64,000 nucleotides of DNA from Shewanella basaltis (GTDB lineage: Bacteria; Pseudomonadota; Gammaproteobacteria; Enterobacterales; Shewanellaceae). Within the stretch, counting starts at the first letter, position 1. The number at the start of each line of letters is the position of its first letter. Location of the stretch: positions 1 to 64,000 of the forward strand of contig NZ_JAKILA010000008.1 in the NCBI RefSeq assembly GCF_023283885.1. Reading direction: 5' to 3'. Shown here in pieces: positions 53,424 to 64,000 of the stretch. Made by a program: the position numbers and the translations under genes. Under the pieces are notes generated by a model. The model was not told the DNA's origin. It worked only from the letters and a program-made list of their open reading frames with translations, and made no database searches.

Positions 53424-55094
53424 ATGAGTCATGTGGACACCGAAGTACGTCCTAGTAACTTCATTCGTAATATCATAGACGAAGACCTAAGTAGCGGTAA
53501 GCACAGCCAAGTTCATACTCGTTTTCCGCCAGAACCTAACGGCTTTTTGCATATTGGACACGCTAAGTCTATTTGCTTGAACTTTGGTATTGCACAAGAT
53601 TACCAGGGGCAATGTAACTTACGTTTTGATGATACTAACCCTGAAAAAGAAGACATTAATTATGTAAAGTCGATTCAGGAAGATGTGCGTTGGTTAGGCT
53701 TTCAATGGTCCGGCGATATTCGTTATTCGTCTAATTACTTTGACCAATTGCATCAGTATGCAATTGAGCTTATCAATAAAGGCCTTGCTTATGTGTGCTT
53801 TCTCACTGGAGAGCAGACTCGTGAATATCGTGGCACATTAAAAGAGCCAGGTAAAAATAGTCCTTATCGTGACACATCCCCAGAAGAAAACCTCGCGCTG
53901 TTTGAAAAAATGCGTAAAGGTGAATTCAAAGAGGGTGAATGTGCTTTACGCGCAAAAATTGATATGGCATCACCATTTATGTGTATGCGTGATCCGGTTA
54001 TATACCGTATTCGTTTTGCACATCACCACCAAACGGGTGACAAGTGGTGTATTTATCCAATGTACGATTTTACTCATTGTATCTCAGATGCGATTGAAAA
54101 CATTACTCACTCAATTTGTACTTTAGAATTCCAAGATAACCGTCGTTTATACGATTGGGTATTAGATCATTTAGATGATTTTCAAGCGCCAAATCGTACA
54201 AGACAATATGAATTTTCTCGTTTAAATCTTGAATACACTTTAATGTCAAAGCGTAAGCTGAATGATTTAGTGACTCGAAAATTGGTTGATGGCTGGGATG
54301 ACCCACGTATGCCTACGATTGCAGGCTTGCGTCGTCGCGGTTATACCCCAGCATCTATCCGTGAGTTTTGCTTACGTATTGGTGTAACTAAGCAAGAAAA
54401 CTTAGTTGAAGTTGGTATGTTAGATGCGTGTATTCGTGAAGAATTAAATGAGCATGCACCGCGTGCAATGGCAGTTTTAAGACCGGTAAAAGTCATTATC
54501 GAAAATTATCCTAATGCACAGCCTGAAACCATTTCTGCTCCTGCTCATCCAAACAATGACGCTATGGGTACTCGTGAGTTGTCTTTTGGCCGTGAGCTTT
54601 TTATCGATGTTGAAGATTTTAAAGAAGAGGCTAACAAGCACTTTAAACGTCTTGTATTAGGTAAAGAAGTTCGTCTACGCAATGCGTATATTATCAAAGC
54701 TGAACGTTGCGACAAAGATGCCCAAGGCAATGTAACAACCATTTACTGTACTTACGATGCTGATACGTTAGGTAAAAATCCTGCGGATGGACGTAAAGTT
54801 AAAGGTGTCATTCATTGGGTTGAGGCTACAACAGCAAAACCTGCTGAGTTTCGTCTTTATGATCGTCTATTTACTCAGGAAAACCCAGCCGGATTCGAGA
54901 CTGTTGATGAGGTGTTAAATCCACAGTCTTTAGTTGTGGTGCAAGGTTTGGTTGAACCGAGCTTAATTAACGCGCCAGCAGAGAAAGCTTATCAGTTTGA
55001 GCGAGAAGGTTATTTTTGCGCAGACAATAAAGATTCGAGCAGTGATCATCTTGTGTTTAACTTAACCGTTCCACTTCGTGATTCTTTTGCGTAA
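53424..55094 (+). CDS. glnS: Glutaminyl-tRNA synthetase
   Basis: This 556-residue class I synthetase attaches Gln to tRNA-Gln. The HIGH motif is in [16 protein letters not shown] (about 33–48) and the KMSKS-equivalent in LMSKRKL (about 267–273). The anticodon-binding β-barrels fill the C-terminal third. I start at ATG 53424 because GAGGAA lies 6 bases upstream and E. coli GlnS begins equivalently; the ATG at 53397 lacks this. Confidence 0.97.
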   Translation: MSHVDTEVRPSNFIRNIIDEDLSSGKHSQVHTRFPPEPNGFLHIGHAKSICLNFGIAQDYQGQCNLRFDDTNPEKEDINYVKSIQEDVRWLGFQWSGDIRYSSNYFDQLHQYAIELINKGLAYVCFLTGEQTREYRGTLKEPGKNSPYRDTSPEENLALFEKMRKGEFKEGECALRAKIDMASPFMCMRDPVIYRIRFAHHHQTGDKWCIYPMYDFTHCISDAIENITHSICTLEFQDNRRLYDWVLDHLDDFQAPNRTRQYEFSRLNLEYTLMSKRKLNDLVTRKLVDGWDDPRMPTIAGLRRRGYTPASIREFCLRIGVTKQENLVEVGMLDACIREELNEHAPRAMAVLRPVKVIIENYPNAQPETISAPAHPNNDAMGTRELSFGRELFIDVEDFKEEANKHFKRLVLGKEVRLRNAYIIKAERCDKDAQGNVTTIYCTYDADTLGKNPADGRKVKGVIHWVEATTAKPAEFRLYDRLFTQENPAGFETVDEVLNPQSLVVVQGLVEPSLINAPAEKAYQFEREGYFCADNKDSSSDHLVFNLTVPLRDSFA

Positions 55095-55116
55095 TGAATT
55101 TTTAAACAGTACGATT

Positions 55117-55142
55117 AAAAAAGGCGCCTTGGCGCCTTTTTT
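55117..55142. terminator. Bidirectional terminator between glnS and the Yip1 gene
   Basis: AAAAAAGGCGCC-TT-GGCGCCTTTTTT: symmetric stem with A-run and T-run, so it can end both convergent transcripts. Confidence 0.88.
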
Positions 55143-55158
55143 GTTTGCAGCATTCATT

Positions 55159-55755
55159 TTATTGCATCATTGGGCCAAATCCCACGCTCCATAAAATCAC
55201 GCTAGAAGCCATCAAGGCAACGAGTAATACTAATCCTGCGGTTACAACAGAGCTTGCGTAGATAAACCCTTTTTCTTCAGGAATATTCATAATAATGGGA
55301 ACGCCTGCATACAATAAGTATACAGAGTACGCTAAGCCTATTAAGCCGACCACCATCATGAACCACAATACGGGATACAATGCTGATAAACCGACCATAA
55401 ACAGTGGGGTTGCAGTATAGGCTGCTAATTCCAAAGCTTGGGTATAGGTTGGGTTAGCGTCAAAAGTTCTTCCCATCCAAAATGCTAAATATGCTAATGC
55501 CAGCACGCCAATGATTAAGCCAAAGTACATTCCGATAGACATAAACAGTGCGCTTTTGGAGGTGAGAAACATTGCCTCACCGACGCCGGGATGCCAACCA
55601 ATATGAGCCGTAGCAAAGTAAGAGCAAATTGCGGGAATGAGTGCGATGAGTAACACATGACTCAAGCTACTTTTTAGTGCTTCGTGGTTTTGTTCAATTG
55701 TTTGCCACTCTTGTTTAGGATGAGTGTAGAGCCCCATTAAGTGATTTAATACCAT
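55159..55755 (-). CDS. Yip1-family (DUF1282) inner-membrane protein
   Basis: This 198-residue membrane protein has five hydrophobic segments, in the layout of the bacterial Yip1/DUF1282 family. It begins MVLNHLMGLYTHPKQEWQTI, the typical cytoplasmic start, with WMGRTFDANPTYTQALELAA between spans 2 and 3. Function unknown. Convergent with glnS. Confidence 0.85.
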   Translation of the reverse strand: MVLNHLMGLYTHPKQEWQTIEQNHEALKSSLSHVLLIALIPAICSYFATAHIGWHPGVGEAMFLTSKSALFMSIGMYFGLIIGVLALAYLAFWMGRTFDANPTYTQALELAAYTATPLFMVGLSALYPVLWFMMVVGLIGLAYSVYLLYAGVPIIMNIPEEKGFIYASSVVTAGLVLLVALMASSVILWSVGFGPMMQ

Positions 55756-56127
55756 TATAGTTATCCTTGTTTAGCATTCTTGACCTAGCTCGCCAAACAA
55801 CAGGCGAACTGACTACAGCTCTTTATCAATCGCCTTAATCAGTTCACTTAACTAAACAACTGGCTAATGTAAACGAAACAATGTGGGTGTTTACTACCAA
55901 TTGCTAAGTTTAACCTCATCCCAACTAGAGGTCTCTTTAAGGAGATTGGACACACTAAGTTAATGTTGACCCTAAATAGAATGTTAATTTACGGTTAAAT
56001 CACTTGGTGTGTAGTCTATTTATTGAACATAAATACGCTTTCGTCAAGTTCTATTACGTTTTGAGCTTCAGAAAAGATCGTCAAAAAGGTAAAATTATCA
56101 TCAGATTTTTTCAGGATTTATGATCTT
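55756..56127. other. Divergent intergenic region, no gene
   Basis: Between Yip1 and miaE; no ORF, no clear repeat. A short inverted pair (GCGAACT…AGTTCGC-like) near 55790–55850 is too imperfect to call. Confidence 0.4.
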
Positions 56128-56898
56128 ATGCAGCAATTACTTGAACCCATTAACCAATTTTTAGGTTGTGAAACGCCAGACAGTTGGGTTGCACAAGCTA
56201 AAAAACCAGAGCAATTATCATTATTGCTCATTGATCATTGTAATTGTGAGCTAAAGGCAGCTCAAACTGCAATGGCGATGATCCGTAAGTATGCCATTGA
56301 TAAACAAAGCGCCAGAATTTTGCTTAATTGGGCTAAACCCTATGAAGATTTTGTTTATAACCAGCGTGGGGATATCAAGTCCTTTTTGTCTCGTGAAATG
56401 AAGAAAAATGATATTACCAGTGAGCTTGTTGCTAGCCAGGTGTTGCCTATAAGCACAGACTTATTGACAAAAATGGTGCGATTAATAAAAGAAGAATTTC
56501 ACCATTTTGAGCAAGTATTAAAAATCATGAGTGACAGAGGCATTGAATATAGCAATATTCGGGCTGGGAGTTATGCAAAACGACTCATTAGCCATGTACG
56601 CACACATGAACCATTAACCATCGTTGATAAATTGATTGTTGGGGCATTTATCGAGGCTAGATCTTGTGAACGTTTTGCTAAGTTAGCTCCTCATTTAGAT
56701 GATGAGCTCAGCAAATTTTATGTGTCGCTACTGCGTTCTGAAGCTCGGCATTATCAAGATTACCTCACACTTGCAGAAGCCGTTTTTGAAGGGGATATCA
56801 GCGAACGCATAGCATATTTTAGAGAACAAGAAGCTGCATTGATTTTAGCCGAAGATAATGAGTTTCGTTTTCACAGTGGGATCCCTGTTAGTTGTTAA
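56128..56898 (+). CDS. miaE: tRNA-(ms2io6A)37 hydroxylase MiaE
   Basis: This 256-residue non-haem di-iron monooxygenase hydroxylates the isopentenyl group of ms2i6A37 in tRNAs reading U-starting codons. Four helices carry Glu and His ligands in ferritin-like order: CELKAAQTAM (about 35), KEEFHHFEQVL (about 121), EARSCERFA (about 178), SEARHYQDYL (about 206). Length and motifs match the family. Confidence 0.93.
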   Translation: MQQLLEPINQFLGCETPDSWVAQAKKPEQLSLLLIDHCNCELKAAQTAMAMIRKYAIDKQSARILLNWAKPYEDFVYNQRGDIKSFLSREMKKNDITSELVASQVLPISTDLLTKMVRLIKEEFHHFEQVLKIMSDRGIEYSNIRAGSYAKRLISHVRTHEPLTIVDKLIVGAFIEARSCERFAKLAPHLDDELSKFYVSLLRSEARHYQDYLTLAEAVFEGDISERIAYFREQEAALILAEDNEFRFHSGIPVSC

Positions 56899-56917
56899 CT
56901 CAGCAGGGAACACTGGC

Positions 56918-57640
56918 TTATGAAGTGAAGGGCCTTTGTTGTAATTCACATCCTTGCGCACTTACCGATAGCACACTACCTTGGGTGTACCAATCGCCAA
57001 CGACAATGCGCTCTTTATGTTCTGCTAGTTGATGAATATCTGGCCTATGGGTATGGCCATGGATCATTCGCCTACAGTCAGTCGTTGCTAATAGGCTATC
57101 AACTGCCGATGGTTCAACATCCATGATTTCATATTGTTTTTGTTGGTTGCCTTGTACACTTTTTTGACGAATTTTTGCTGCAATGTTTAATCGCGTTTTT
57201 TTCGGTAGTAAGTGAGCATATATCCAACGAACCGCTCCAATACTCCTAAAGCGTCTAAAACGTTGATAAGCTTCATCGAGTGTGCAAAGGCTATCACCAT
57301 GCAGAACGACAGTTCGAATCCCATATAAATTAATGCAATGGACTTCAGGTAAGATCTGCATACCAGCCTGCTTGCAAAAAGTGCGACCTACCATAAAATC
57401 GCGATTGCCATGTGTAAAATACACAGGCATTAATCTAGAGACGGCTTTAATGGCTTTGGCAATATCTTGAGTAAAGGGCTCTGCAATATCGTCACCCATC
57501 CAAACCTCAAACAAATCGCCAATAATGTATAACGCCTCGGCGTCTTTTAAGCCATAGGCTAAAAAGTCTAAAAATGCTTGGGTGATATCGGGGCGATCAG
57601 CACTTAAGTGCAAATCGCCCACAAAGACAGTGCGCTTCAA
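56918..57640 (-). CDS. lpxH: UDP-2,3-diacylglucosamine hydrolase
   Basis: This 240-residue Mn-dependent metallophosphoesterase acts in lipid A synthesis, releasing UMP to give lipid X. Metal-site motifs run in order: FVGDLHLS (about 5), [13 protein letters not shown] (about 39), THGNRDF (about 78), LHGDS (about 113) and IHGHTHRP (about 194). It follows ppiB by 2 bp on the minus strand. Confidence 0.95.
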   Translation of the reverse strand: MKRTVFVGDLHLSADRPDITQAFLDFLAYGLKDAEALYIIGDLFEVWMGDDIAEPFTQDIAKAIKAVSRLMPVYFTHGNRDFMVGRTFCKQAGMQILPEVHCINLYGIRTVVLHGDSLCTLDEAYQRFRRFRSIGAVRWIYAHLLPKKTRLNIAAKIRQKSVQGNQQKQYEIMDVEPSAVDSLLATTDCRRMIHGHTHRPDIHQLAEHKERIVVGDWYTQGSVLSVSAQGCELQQRPFTS

Positions 57641-57642
57641 AA

Positions 57643-58137
57643 TTATGCTTTTACGCTAACATTATTGATAACGACAGCTTCTAAAGGGACATTTTGGTGC
57701 ATACCGCGGTTACCAGTGGCTACCGCTTTAATTTTTTCCACAACATCCATACCTTCTACGACTTCGCCAAATACACAGTAACCCCAACCTTGAGTTGTTT
57801 CTGATTTAAAGTCTAAAAAGGTGTTGTCGTTGATGTTAATAAAAAATTGCGCAGTAGCAGAATGCGGATCCGATGTGCGAGCCATAGCAATAGTGCCTTT
57901 GCGGTTTGATAAACCATTGTTGGCTTCATTTTTTACTGTTTCATTGCAACGTTTTTGCGCCATGTCTTCGGTAAAACCGCCACCTTGGATCATAAAGCCA
58001 TCAATAACACGGTGAAAAATGGTGCTGTCATAAAAACCTTCATCAACATATTTCATAAAGTTAGCAACAGTTAACGGTGCTTTTTCTGCATCAAGTTGTA
58101 AAGTGATGTCGCCAAAATTTGTGTGTAAAGTAACCAT
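57643..58137 (-). CDS. ppiB: Cyclophilin-type peptidyl-prolyl isomerase B
   Basis: This 164-residue cytosolic cyclophilin contains [55 protein letters not shown] and [16 protein letters not shown]. The catalytic Arg (in FHRV), Phe and Gln (in AQFFIN) are present. No signal peptide, so cytoplasmic like E. coli PpiB. Operon with lpxH. Confidence 0.95.
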   Translation of the reverse strand: MVTLHTNFGDITLQLDAEKAPLTVANFMKYVDEGFYDSTIFHRVIDGFMIQGGGFTEDMAQKRCNETVKNEANNGLSNRKGTIAMARTSDPHSATAQFFININDNTFLDFKSETTQGWGYCVFGEVVEGMDVVEKIKAVATGNRGMHQNVPLEAVVINNVSVKA

Positions 58138-58280
58138 TGGTATTCGCCTAATATAAATAAGTTGCGCGATTCTAACTTATCTTGATTGCAGCTTAAAGTG
58201 CAGTGTTCAAAACAGTCCACATCATGCTAGACTCGACATTAGTATTTACCTTTATAAATTAGTGTAAAAGAGAACTTTCG

Positions 58281-59660
58281 ATGTTGAAAATTTACAATAG
58301 TATCAGTCGTGAAAAACAAGAATTTAAACCAATAACTCCAGGTAAAATTGGCATGTACGTGTGTGGCGTGACAATTTACGATTTATGTCATATTGGTCAC
58401 GGACGTACTTTTGTTTCATTTGACATGATAGTGCGTTATTTACGTTATGTTGGTTACGAGGTTAATTTTCAGCGCAATATTACCGATGTCGATGATAAAA
58501 TCATCAAACGTGCTGCTGAAAATAATGAGTCATGTGATTCGCTAACAGAGCGTTTAACCGTTGAGATGCATCGCGATTTTGATGCGTTAAATATGTTGCG
58601 TCCCGATTTTGAACCTCGTGCCACTTTGCACATGCCAGAAATTATTGACATGGTGCAATTATTACTCGATCGCGGCCATGCCTACGTAGCCCCTGATGGT
58701 GATGTGCTCTTTAGCGTTGCTTCTTACAAAGATTATGGCCGTTTATCCGGGCAAAACCTCGACCAGTTGCAGGCTGGCGCGCGAGTTGAAGTGGATCAAA
58801 CTAAACAAAATCCAATGGACTTTGTATTATGGAAAATGTCAAAGCCGGGTGAACCTACATGGGAGTCACCATGGGGCCCTGGGCGTCCTGGTTGGCACAT
58901 TGAGTGTTCAGCAATGAACAGCAAACATTTAGGCGTACATTTTGACATTCATGGTGGTGGCAGTGATTTACAGTTCCCACATCATGAGAATGAAATTGCT
59001 CAGTCATGCTGTGCTCACGATACACCTTACGTTAACTACTGGATGCATTCTGGTATGGTGATGGTCGACCGTGAGAAAATGTCTAAGTCTTTAGGTAATT
59101 TCTTTACTATTCGTGATGTGCTTGAACATTATGATCCAGAAACCGTGCGTTACTTTTTATTGTCTGGTCATTACCGTAGCCAACTAAATTATTCAGAAGA
59201 TAACTTAAAGCAAGCTCGTGCAGCACTAGAGCGTTTATATACTGCCTTTAAAGATTTAGATTTAACCGTTGCCCCAGCAAACGCAGAGCAATATGTGGCT
59301 AAATTTAAACAGGCTATGGATGATGACTTTAATACTCCAGAAGCGTATTCGGTGCTATTTGACATGGTACGTGAAATCAATCGCCTTAAATTAACAGATA
59401 TGGCAGCTGCATCAGCGCTTGGTGTTAGCCTTAAGCAATTAACTGACGTCTTAGGTCTTGTCAATCAAACACCTGAAGCTTTCTTTAAAGGTGAGGGCAG
59501 CGATGATGAAGTGGCTGAAATTGAGGCATTAATTGTTGAGCGTAACCGCGCTCGTACTGAAAAGGATTGGCCTGCAGCTGATGTCGCCCGAAATCGTCTT
59601 AATGAACTTGGGGTGATTTTAGAAGACGGCCCAAGCGGCACTACGTGGCGCAAAAAATAG
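58281..59660 (+). CDS. cysS: Cysteinyl-tRNA synthetase
   Basis: This 459-residue class I synthetase has the Zn-binding Cys in [17 protein letters not shown], which also contains the HIGH motif. Further signatures are [30 protein letters not shown], the zinc and substrate region [12 protein letters not shown], and KMSKS in [11 protein letters not shown] (about 265). Divergent from ppiB, as in many gammaproteobacteria. Confidence 0.97.
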   Translation: MLKIYNSISREKQEFKPITPGKIGMYVCGVTIYDLCHIGHGRTFVSFDMIVRYLRYVGYEVNFQRNITDVDDKIIKRAAENNESCDSLTERLTVEMHRDFDALNMLRPDFEPRATLHMPEIIDMVQLLLDRGHAYVAPDGDVLFSVASYKDYGRLSGQNLDQLQAGARVEVDQTKQNPMDFVLWKMSKPGEPTWESPWGPGRPGWHIECSAMNSKHLGVHFDIHGGGSDLQFPHHENEIAQSCCAHDTPYVNYWMHSGMVMVDREKMSKSLGNFFTIRDVLEHYDPETVRYFLLSGHYRSQLNYSEDNLKQARAALERLYTAFKDLDLTVAPANAEQYVAKFKQAMDDDFNTPEAYSVLFDMVREINRLKLTDMAAASALGVSLKQLTDVLGLVNQTPEAFFKGEGSDDEVAEIEALIVERNRARTEKDWPAADVARNRLNELGVILEDGPSGTTWRKK

Positions 59661-59690
59661 TTACAGGTAGTCTTCGAGATAGTCATAAAC

Positions 59691-59717
59691 AAAAGCCTGC
59701 AAGTTGCAGGCTTTTTT
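59691..59717 (+). terminator. Terminator between cysS and folD
   Basis: AAAAGCCTGCA-AGT-TGCAGGCTTTTTT, with A-run and T-run, suited to ending both convergent genes. Confidence 0.88.
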
Positions 59718-59748
59718 AATGTTTTACCGTTGGTTTAACCACGATAAG

Positions 59749-60603
59749 TTAGCTGTGATATTGCTCACAGGCATAAAGGGTATTTTCTAAAAGACTGGCA
59801 ATCGTCATGGGACCGACGCCGCCAGGTACAGGTGTAATAAAGGCTGCATGTTGCGCCGCCACATCAAATTCTACATCACCTACTAAGGTGCCATCGTCTA
59901 AACGATTAATACCCACATCAATAACAATTGCCCCCGGTTTTATCCACTCACCAGGAATAAAGCCCGGTTTGCCCACAGCAACGACCAATAAATCTGCTTG
60001 ACGCACTTTTTGCTCTAAGTTTTTTGTAAAACGGTGGCATGTTGTTGTGGTGCAACCTGCTAAAAGTAATTCTAATGTCATTGGACGACCCACAATATTT
60101 GATGCGCCCACCACAGTGGCATCTAATCCGTAGGTATCGACACCAGTGGATTTAATTAAAGTCATGATGCCCATTGGGGTACATGAGCGCAGTACGGGAA
60201 TACGTTGCGCTAAACGTCCTACGTTATATGGGTGGAATCCATCAACATCTTTATCTGGACGAATACGTTCAATGACCTTAGAGTCGTCAATATGATCAGG
60301 CAATGGTAATTGGACTAAAATGCCGTCTATTTGAGGGTTGTTATTGCATTCATCTATTAGGGCTAATAATTCGGCTTCGGATGTGCTGGCATCAAGATCA
60401 AAAGATTGCGATTTAAATCCGACTTCCTCACATGCTTTGCGTTTACTGCCCACATATACTTGCGATGCCGCATCACTGCCGACTAAAATAACAGCCAGTC
60501 CTGGTACACGAAGGCCTGCTTCTTTACGAGCGTTTACCTTGTGTTTGAGAGTACTTCGAATTGATTGTGCAATGGCTTTACCGTCAATAAGTTGAGCAGT
60601 CAT
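59749..60603 (-). CDS. folD: Methylenetetrahydrofolate dehydrogenase/cyclohydrolase
   Basis: This 284-residue bifunctional one-carbon enzyme (5,10-methylene-THF to 10-formyl-THF) has active-site Lys in [13 protein letters not shown] (about 50–62) and substrate block [13 protein letters not shown] (about 95–107). The NADP-binding region is [15 protein letters not shown] (about 160–174), and the family end-signature is [15 protein letters not shown] (about 257–271). Confidence 0.96.
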   Translation of the reverse strand: MTAQLIDGKAIAQSIRSTLKHKVNARKEAGLRVPGLAVILVGSDAASQVYVGSKRKACEEVGFKSQSFDLDASTSEAELLALIDECNNNPQIDGILVQLPLPDHIDDSKVIERIRPDKDVDGFHPYNVGRLAQRIPVLRSCTPMGIMTLIKSTGVDTYGLDATVVGASNIVGRPMTLELLLAGCTTTTCHRFTKNLEQKVRQADLLVVAVGKPGFIPGEWIKPGAIVIDVGINRLDDGTLVGDVEFDVAAQHAAFITPVPGGVGPMTIASLLENTLYACEQYHS

Positions 60604-60792
60604 GGCTGTAGAGTTTCCTTTGAATGACGCAGGTTGAGGCTGATGAATAAAACGGTGTGTATTCTAACAGGCGATTAAAAGAGTGTCATTTGCTAGACAG
60701 GGAAATACAGTGAATAAACTATTCGCGCTATGATGCTAATCACTCTTTTTGCTGCTAAATTCAGCATATAAACAATTAGTACAAAAAAATCG

Positions 60793-60821
60793 TTGACGAT
60801 AACAAAGTGACTCGTTAAGAT
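60793..60821 (+). promoter_or_regulatory. Stable-RNA promoter for tRNA Pro-Arg-His
   Basis: The −35 box is TTGACG (60793–60798), with a 17-bp spacer and the −10 box TAAGAT (60816–60821). A GC-rich discriminator GCGCTCCG follows. It lies 62 bp before tRNA-Pro. Confidence 0.65.
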
Positions 60822-60883
60822 GCGCTCCGTTCTTGAGACAAGATGATGATAACCACAGTGTTTAATCGTTAAAGAACACAACT

Positions 60884-60960
60884 CGGTGATTAGCGCAGCC
60901 CGGTAGCGCATCTGCTTTGGGAGCAGAGGGTCAGAGGTTCGAATCCTCTATCACCGACCA
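60884..60960 (+). tRNA. tRNA-Pro (TGG)
   Basis: This 77-nt cloverleaf with encoded CCA has acceptor arms CGGTGAT and ATCACCG. The anticodon loop TTTGGGA gives TGG. Confidence 0.97.
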
Positions 60961-61056
60961 AATTCAATTATTTGTTTCAGTCAATCACTAAACAAATAAT
61001 CAAACAAGTGTTAAACTTGTTTAGCCAGACAGGAAGCAGCATTATTGTTGCAACAT

Positions 61057-61133
61057 GCGCCCGTAGCTCAGTTGGATAGAGCACCCGCCTTCTAAGCGGG
61101 TGGTCGCAGGTTCGAACCCTGCCGGGCGTACCA
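61057..61133 (+). tRNA. tRNA-Arg (TCT)
   Basis: This 77-nt cloverleaf with encoded CCA has acceptor arms GCGCCCG and CGGGCGT. The anticodon loop CTTCTAA gives TCT. Confidence 0.96.
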
Positions 61134-61140
61134 TTTCAGT

Positions 61141-61217
61141 GGTGATTGTAGCTCAGTTGGTAGAGTCCCGGATTGTGATTCCGGTTGTCGTGGGTTCGAG
61201 CCCCATCAGTCACCCCA
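61141..61217 (+). tRNA. tRNA-His (GTG)
   Basis: This 77-nt tRNA includes the extra G at −1 pairing with C73, the histidine identity element. The anticodon loop ATTGTGATT gives GTG, and CCA is encoded. Confidence 0.96.
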
Positions 61218-61597
61218 TTTTTCTTTTATGAAACCATGTCAGTGCAAAAAAATGCCTGCTGGCAGTCTTTAAAAAAGAACCCTTCCGATAGTTTATTTCA
61301 GTTGTTGCATCACAGAGTAATTAGCACATTAAACGTGCAAACACGTCAAAATGGCTAGAACTGGTCGGTTTTATCGCTTAAATCGGCCTTTTCAGGCTCG
61401 ACTATGCGAAAAACGGTGGCTATAATGTCGCGTCTTGATAAATATCAAAAATAAGCTACCTGAACCAACAGCGTCTTCAGCATCATTAATTTCGCTGTGC
61501 TGGCGGCCTTAGCTAAACACACGGTCAAGAAACGAATATCAAATAGTTGAGTTGTCGACTATTACAAAGAACGTTAGACATATTTCGAGGTAAAACA
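61218..61597. other. Intergenic region between tRNA-His and tig
   Basis: No gene is seen. It contains the tig promoter candidate listed separately; no convincing terminator for the tRNA operon. Confidence 0.5.
61398..61426 (+). promoter_or_regulatory. Candidate tig promoter
   Basis: The −10 box TATAAT (61421–61426) is preceded by TCGACT (61398–61403) with a 17-bp spacer, about 170 bp before the start codon. Confidence 0.5.
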
Positions 61598-62902
61598 ATG
61601 CAAGTTTCTGTTGAAACAACTCAAGGCCTAGAGCGTCGCCTAACTATTTCTGTACCTGCTGAGCAAATCGAGAAATTGGTTAAAGACAACGTATTACGTG
61701 AAGCAAAACGTGCTCGTCTTCCTGGTTTCCGCCCTGGTAAAGTACCAGTCTCTGAAATCAACAAGCGTTACGGTAAAGCCATTCGTCAAGACATCACTGG
61801 TGAAGTGATGCAACGTAACTTTATTGAAGCAATCGTCGCTGAAAAATTAAACCCAGCAGGTGCACCAGTATTTACACCTGGTACTACTGAAGGTGACACT
61901 TTCCAGTTTGTTGCGACATTCGAAATCTACCCAGAAGTAACGTTAACTGGTTTAGACACTATTACCGTTGAACAGCCAAAAGCTGAAGTTAACGATGCCG
62001 ATGTTGACACTATGATTGAAACGCTACGCAAGCAACATGCAACTTATGCAGCTGTTGAGCGTGAAGCCGCTGATGGCGACAAAGTGAAAATGAACTTTGT
62101 TGGCTCAATCGACGGCGAAGAGTTTGAAGGCGGCAAAGCTGATGATTTCGAACTTCAAATCGGTTCAAACCGTATGATCCCTGGTTTTGAAACGGGTGTT
62201 GTTGGCCATAAAGCCGGTGAAACGTTCGATATCGAAGTGTCATTCCCAGAAGATTACCACGCTGAAAACTTAAAAGGTAAAGCGGCTAAATTCGCGATTA
62301 CGTTAACTGAAGTTCAAGGTGCCAGCTTACCAGAAGTGAACGACGAATTTGCTTCACTATTTGGTATTGCTGAAGGCGGTTTAGAAGCGCTTAAAGCTGA
62401 AATCCGTAAAAACATGACTCGTGAGCTAGAGCAAGCGCTTAAAGCTAACGTGAAAGAGCAAGTGATTACTGGTTTGTTAGCGGCTAACGACATCGTTATC
62501 CCTAAAGCATTGGTTGATGGTGAAGTTAACGTATTACGTCAACAAGCTATGCAACGTTTTGGCGGTCAAACTGAAAACATGCCTGAGCTACCAGCTGAAT
62601 TATTCACTGAACAAGCAGAGCGTCGTGTGAAGATTGGTTTGCTATTAGGCGAAGTCATCAAAACAAATGAGCTAAAAGCTGAAGAAGATCGTGTTAATGC
62701 ATTGATCGAATCTATGGCTTCTGCGTATGAAGATCCATCTGAAGTTGTTGCTTATTACAACTCAAATAAAGAACTCATGCAAAACATGCGCAACGTTGCA
62801 CTTGAAGAGCAAGCTGTTGAAGCCCTACTAAAATCAGCTAAAGTGACCACTAAAGACGTCGCTTTTGAAGAATTTATGAACAAGGCTACAGGCAGAGCGT
62901 AA
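61598..62902 (+). CDS. tig: Trigger factor
   Basis: This 434-residue ribosome-associated chaperone and prolyl isomerase binds nascent chains at the exit tunnel. The ribosome-docking signature is [11 protein letters not shown] (about 40–50). The FKBP-type PPIase domain covers about 150–245 ([20 protein letters not shown]), and the helical C-terminal cradle covers 260–430. I start at ATG 61598 with CGAGGT upstream; the in-frame ATG at 61547 is not supported. Confidence 0.96.
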   Translation: MQVSVETTQGLERRLTISVPAEQIEKLVKDNVLREAKRARLPGFRPGKVPVSEINKRYGKAIRQDITGEVMQRNFIEAIVAEKLNPAGAPVFTPGTTEGDTFQFVATFEIYPEVTLTGLDTITVEQPKAEVNDADVDTMIETLRKQHATYAAVEREAADGDKVKMNFVGSIDGEEFEGGKADDFELQIGSNRMIPGFETGVVGHKAGETFDIEVSFPEDYHAENLKGKAAKFAITLTEVQGASLPEVNDEFASLFGIAEGGLEALKAEIRKNMTRELEQALKANVKEQVITGLLAANDIVIPKALVDGEVNVLRQQAMQRFGGQTENMPELPAELFTEQAERRVKIGLLLGEVIKTNELKAEEDRVNALIESMASAYEDPSEVVAYYNSNKELMQNMRNVALEEQAVEALLKSAKVTTKDVAFEEFMNKATGRA

Positions 62903-62937
62903 GCTAAGCTTGACTTAACAAGGCGTTCGCCATTTAT

Positions 62938-62980
62938 AATGGCTCGTATGAGGTTCCTCATGCGGGCCATTTTTATTTTA
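62938..62980 (+). terminator. Terminator after tig
   Basis: AATGGCTCGTATGAGG … CTCATGCGGGCCATT, then TTTATTTTA; long stem with two mismatches. It lies 13 bp before clpP, so it may attenuate rather than fully separate tig and clpP. Confidence 0.65.
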
Positions 62981-62992
62981 GGGAAATGAATA

Positions 62993-63604
62993 ATGCATAA
63001 AGCACCAGAATCAGTACTCAATGCGCTTGTACCTATGGTTGTTGAACAAACAGCGAAAGGTGAACGTTCTTATGATATTTACTCTCGTTTATTAAAAGAG
63101 CGTGTTATTTTTTTAGTTGGCCAAGTTGAAGAGCATATGGCTAACCTCATTGTGGCCCAACTATTATTTCTTGAGTCAGAAAGCCCAGATAAAGACATTT
63201 ACCTTTACATCAATTCACCTGGTGGTTCTGTGACAGCAGGGATGGCCATTTATGACACCATGCAATTTATTAAACCAAATGTAAGCACTGTATGTATGGG
63301 ACAGGCTGCGAGTATGGGGGCGTTTTTACTTGCTGGTGGTACAAAAGGTAAGCGTCATTGTTTACCTAACTCTCGCGTGATGATCCACCAACCATTAGGT
63401 GGGTTCCAAGGTCAAGCATCTGATATCGCCATTCATGCACAAGAGATTTTAGGCATTAAGAATAAATTGAACCAAATGTTAGCCGATCACACAGGCCAAC
63501 CGCTAGAAGTGATCGAGCGTGACACTGATCGTGATAACTTTATGAGTGCCCCTCAAGCAGTTGAATACGGTTTAGTAGACTCGGTATTAACCACACGTAG
63601 TTAA
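62993..63604 (+). CDS. clpP: ATP-dependent Clp protease proteolytic subunit
   Basis: This 203-residue serine protease forms the tetradecameric chamber of ClpXP. Nucleophile Ser107 lies in [11 protein letters not shown] and His132 in [10 protein letters not shown]; the catalytic Asp should lie near 181. Length matches E. coli ClpP. clpX follows after 128 bp. Confidence 0.97.
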   Translation: MHKAPESVLNALVPMVVEQTAKGERSYDIYSRLLKERVIFLVGQVEEHMANLIVAQLLFLESESPDKDIYLYINSPGGSVTAGMAIYDTMQFIKPNVSTVCMGQAASMGAFLLAGGTKGKRHCLPNSRVMIHQPLGGFQGQASDIAIHAQEILGIKNKLNQMLADHTGQPLEVIERDTDRDNFMSAPQAVEYGLVDSVLTTRS

Positions 63605-63732
63605 TACAGGCTGATTTTTTATTGTGACTGGGTTATTCTTCATCCTAATGAATAATCCAGATATACAGTCAGTATGCATATCGACAAGCAGAGCTCAGAT
63701 GTAAAGTCTAGGCTGCAACCAGAGGTAGAATA

Positions 63733-64000
63733 ATGGGCGATAACAAAAATAACGGTGACAGCGGCAAATTGCTGTACTGCTCTTTTTGCGGAAAAAGTCA
63801 ACATGAAGTCAGAAAGCTGATTGCTGGCCCATCGGTTTATGTGTGTGATGAATGTGTTGATTTATGCAACGACATCATCCGCGAAGAAATCAAAGAGATT
63901 TCACCTAAGCGTGATGAAGACAAATTACCGACACCACATGAACTACGCCAGCATTTAGACGACTATGTCATTGGCCAAGACCAAGCTAAGAAAGTACTGG
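63733..64000 (+). CDS. clpX: ATP-dependent Clp protease ATPase subunit (5' part, cut by window end)
   Basis: The frame is open from ATG 63733 to the window end (89 codons visible). The N-terminal zinc-binding domain has Cys16, Cys19, Cys38 and Cys41 ([22 protein letters not shown]), then the start of the AAA+ module ([14 protein letters not shown]). It is therefore ClpX, the unfoldase partner of ClpP. The gene continues outside the window. Confidence 0.97.
   Translation, partial: MGDNKNNGDSGKLLYCSFCGKSQHEVRKLIAGPSVYVCDECVDLCNDIIREEIKEISPKRDEDKLPTPHELRQHLDDYVIGQDQAKKVL

Overview
The window reads as chromosomal DNA of a marine gammaproteobacterium, almost certainly a Shewanella. The base composition is moderately AT-rich. 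It carries an outer-membrane metal-reduction locus (omcA, mtrC, mtrA, mtrB), a PanP-type aspartate decarboxylase, a TtpC-containing TonB2 system, and the order feoAB–glnS–miaE–lpxH–ppiB–cysS–folD–tRNA–tig–clpP–clpX known from Shewanella. All identifications come from reading translated motifs and from memory of the families; no database search was run.

Region by region. 1–1.56 kb: the distal end of a chromosomal integron cassette array, with three attC sites and three cassettes that carry unknown genes. 1.7–3.3 kb: decayed DNA, holding a multiply broken REP-associated tyrosine transposase and the 3' tail of a chemotaxis receptor. 3.4–9.2 kb: a DASS anion symporter, a small MITE-like element, an overlapping YHYH lipoprotein / MORN-repeat / SCO gene trio, and a YjbQ protein. 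8.6–12.3 kb: uvrY–uvrC–pgsA–tRNA Gly/Cys/Leu, the same order as in E. coli, with a truncated tRNA-Gly relic. 12.4–15.2 kb: a dCache chemotaxis receptor flanked by copies of a ~200-bp inverted-repeat element. 15.4–19.7 kb (minus strand): panP, glycerate kinase and a CdaR regulator.

20.0–27.7 kb (minus strand): the extracellular electron-transfer locus omcA / mtrC–mtrA–mtrB. MtrA and MtrB look intact, with 10 CXXCH motifs in MtrA. mtrC is split by a single in-frame TAA just before its first haem motif, so the normal terminal reductase of the Mtr conduit should not be made; OmcA is intact and could substitute. Upstream of omcA, where Shewanella oneidensis has mtrFED and then feoAB, there are instead two different MITE-like elements and ffs (SRP RNA). 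Then come comFB, an HDAC-like gene, a DUF2057 gene, priC, a TauE/SafE gene, dinG and polB; dinG and polB diverge from a perfect LexA box. feoAB follows only at 50 kb.

37.3–45.9 kb: a large TonB-dependent receptor and, after an IS630 relic, a complete TonB2 energy-transduction operon (DUF3450, TtpC-like MotA/TolQ/ExbB, ExbB, ExbD, TonB, TPR protein). Both transcription units are preceded by similar small leader hairpins. 46–47 kb: a geneless kilobase with a ~47-bp tandem repeat. 47–53 kb: a DUF885 lipoprotein, parvulin, GNAT and feoAB, followed by MITE copies. 53.4–64 kb: housekeeping genes (glnS, Yip1, miaE, lpxH, ppiB, cysS, folD, tRNA Pro/Arg/His, tig, clpP, and the start of clpX cut by the window edge).

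The most notable points are the nonsense-disrupted mtrC inside an otherwise intact Mtr locus, the end of an integron array with uncharacterised cassettes, and at least four families of small inverted-repeat elements placed at synteny breaks. I did not see a CRISPR array, a prophage, or a clearly new multi-gene defence system.
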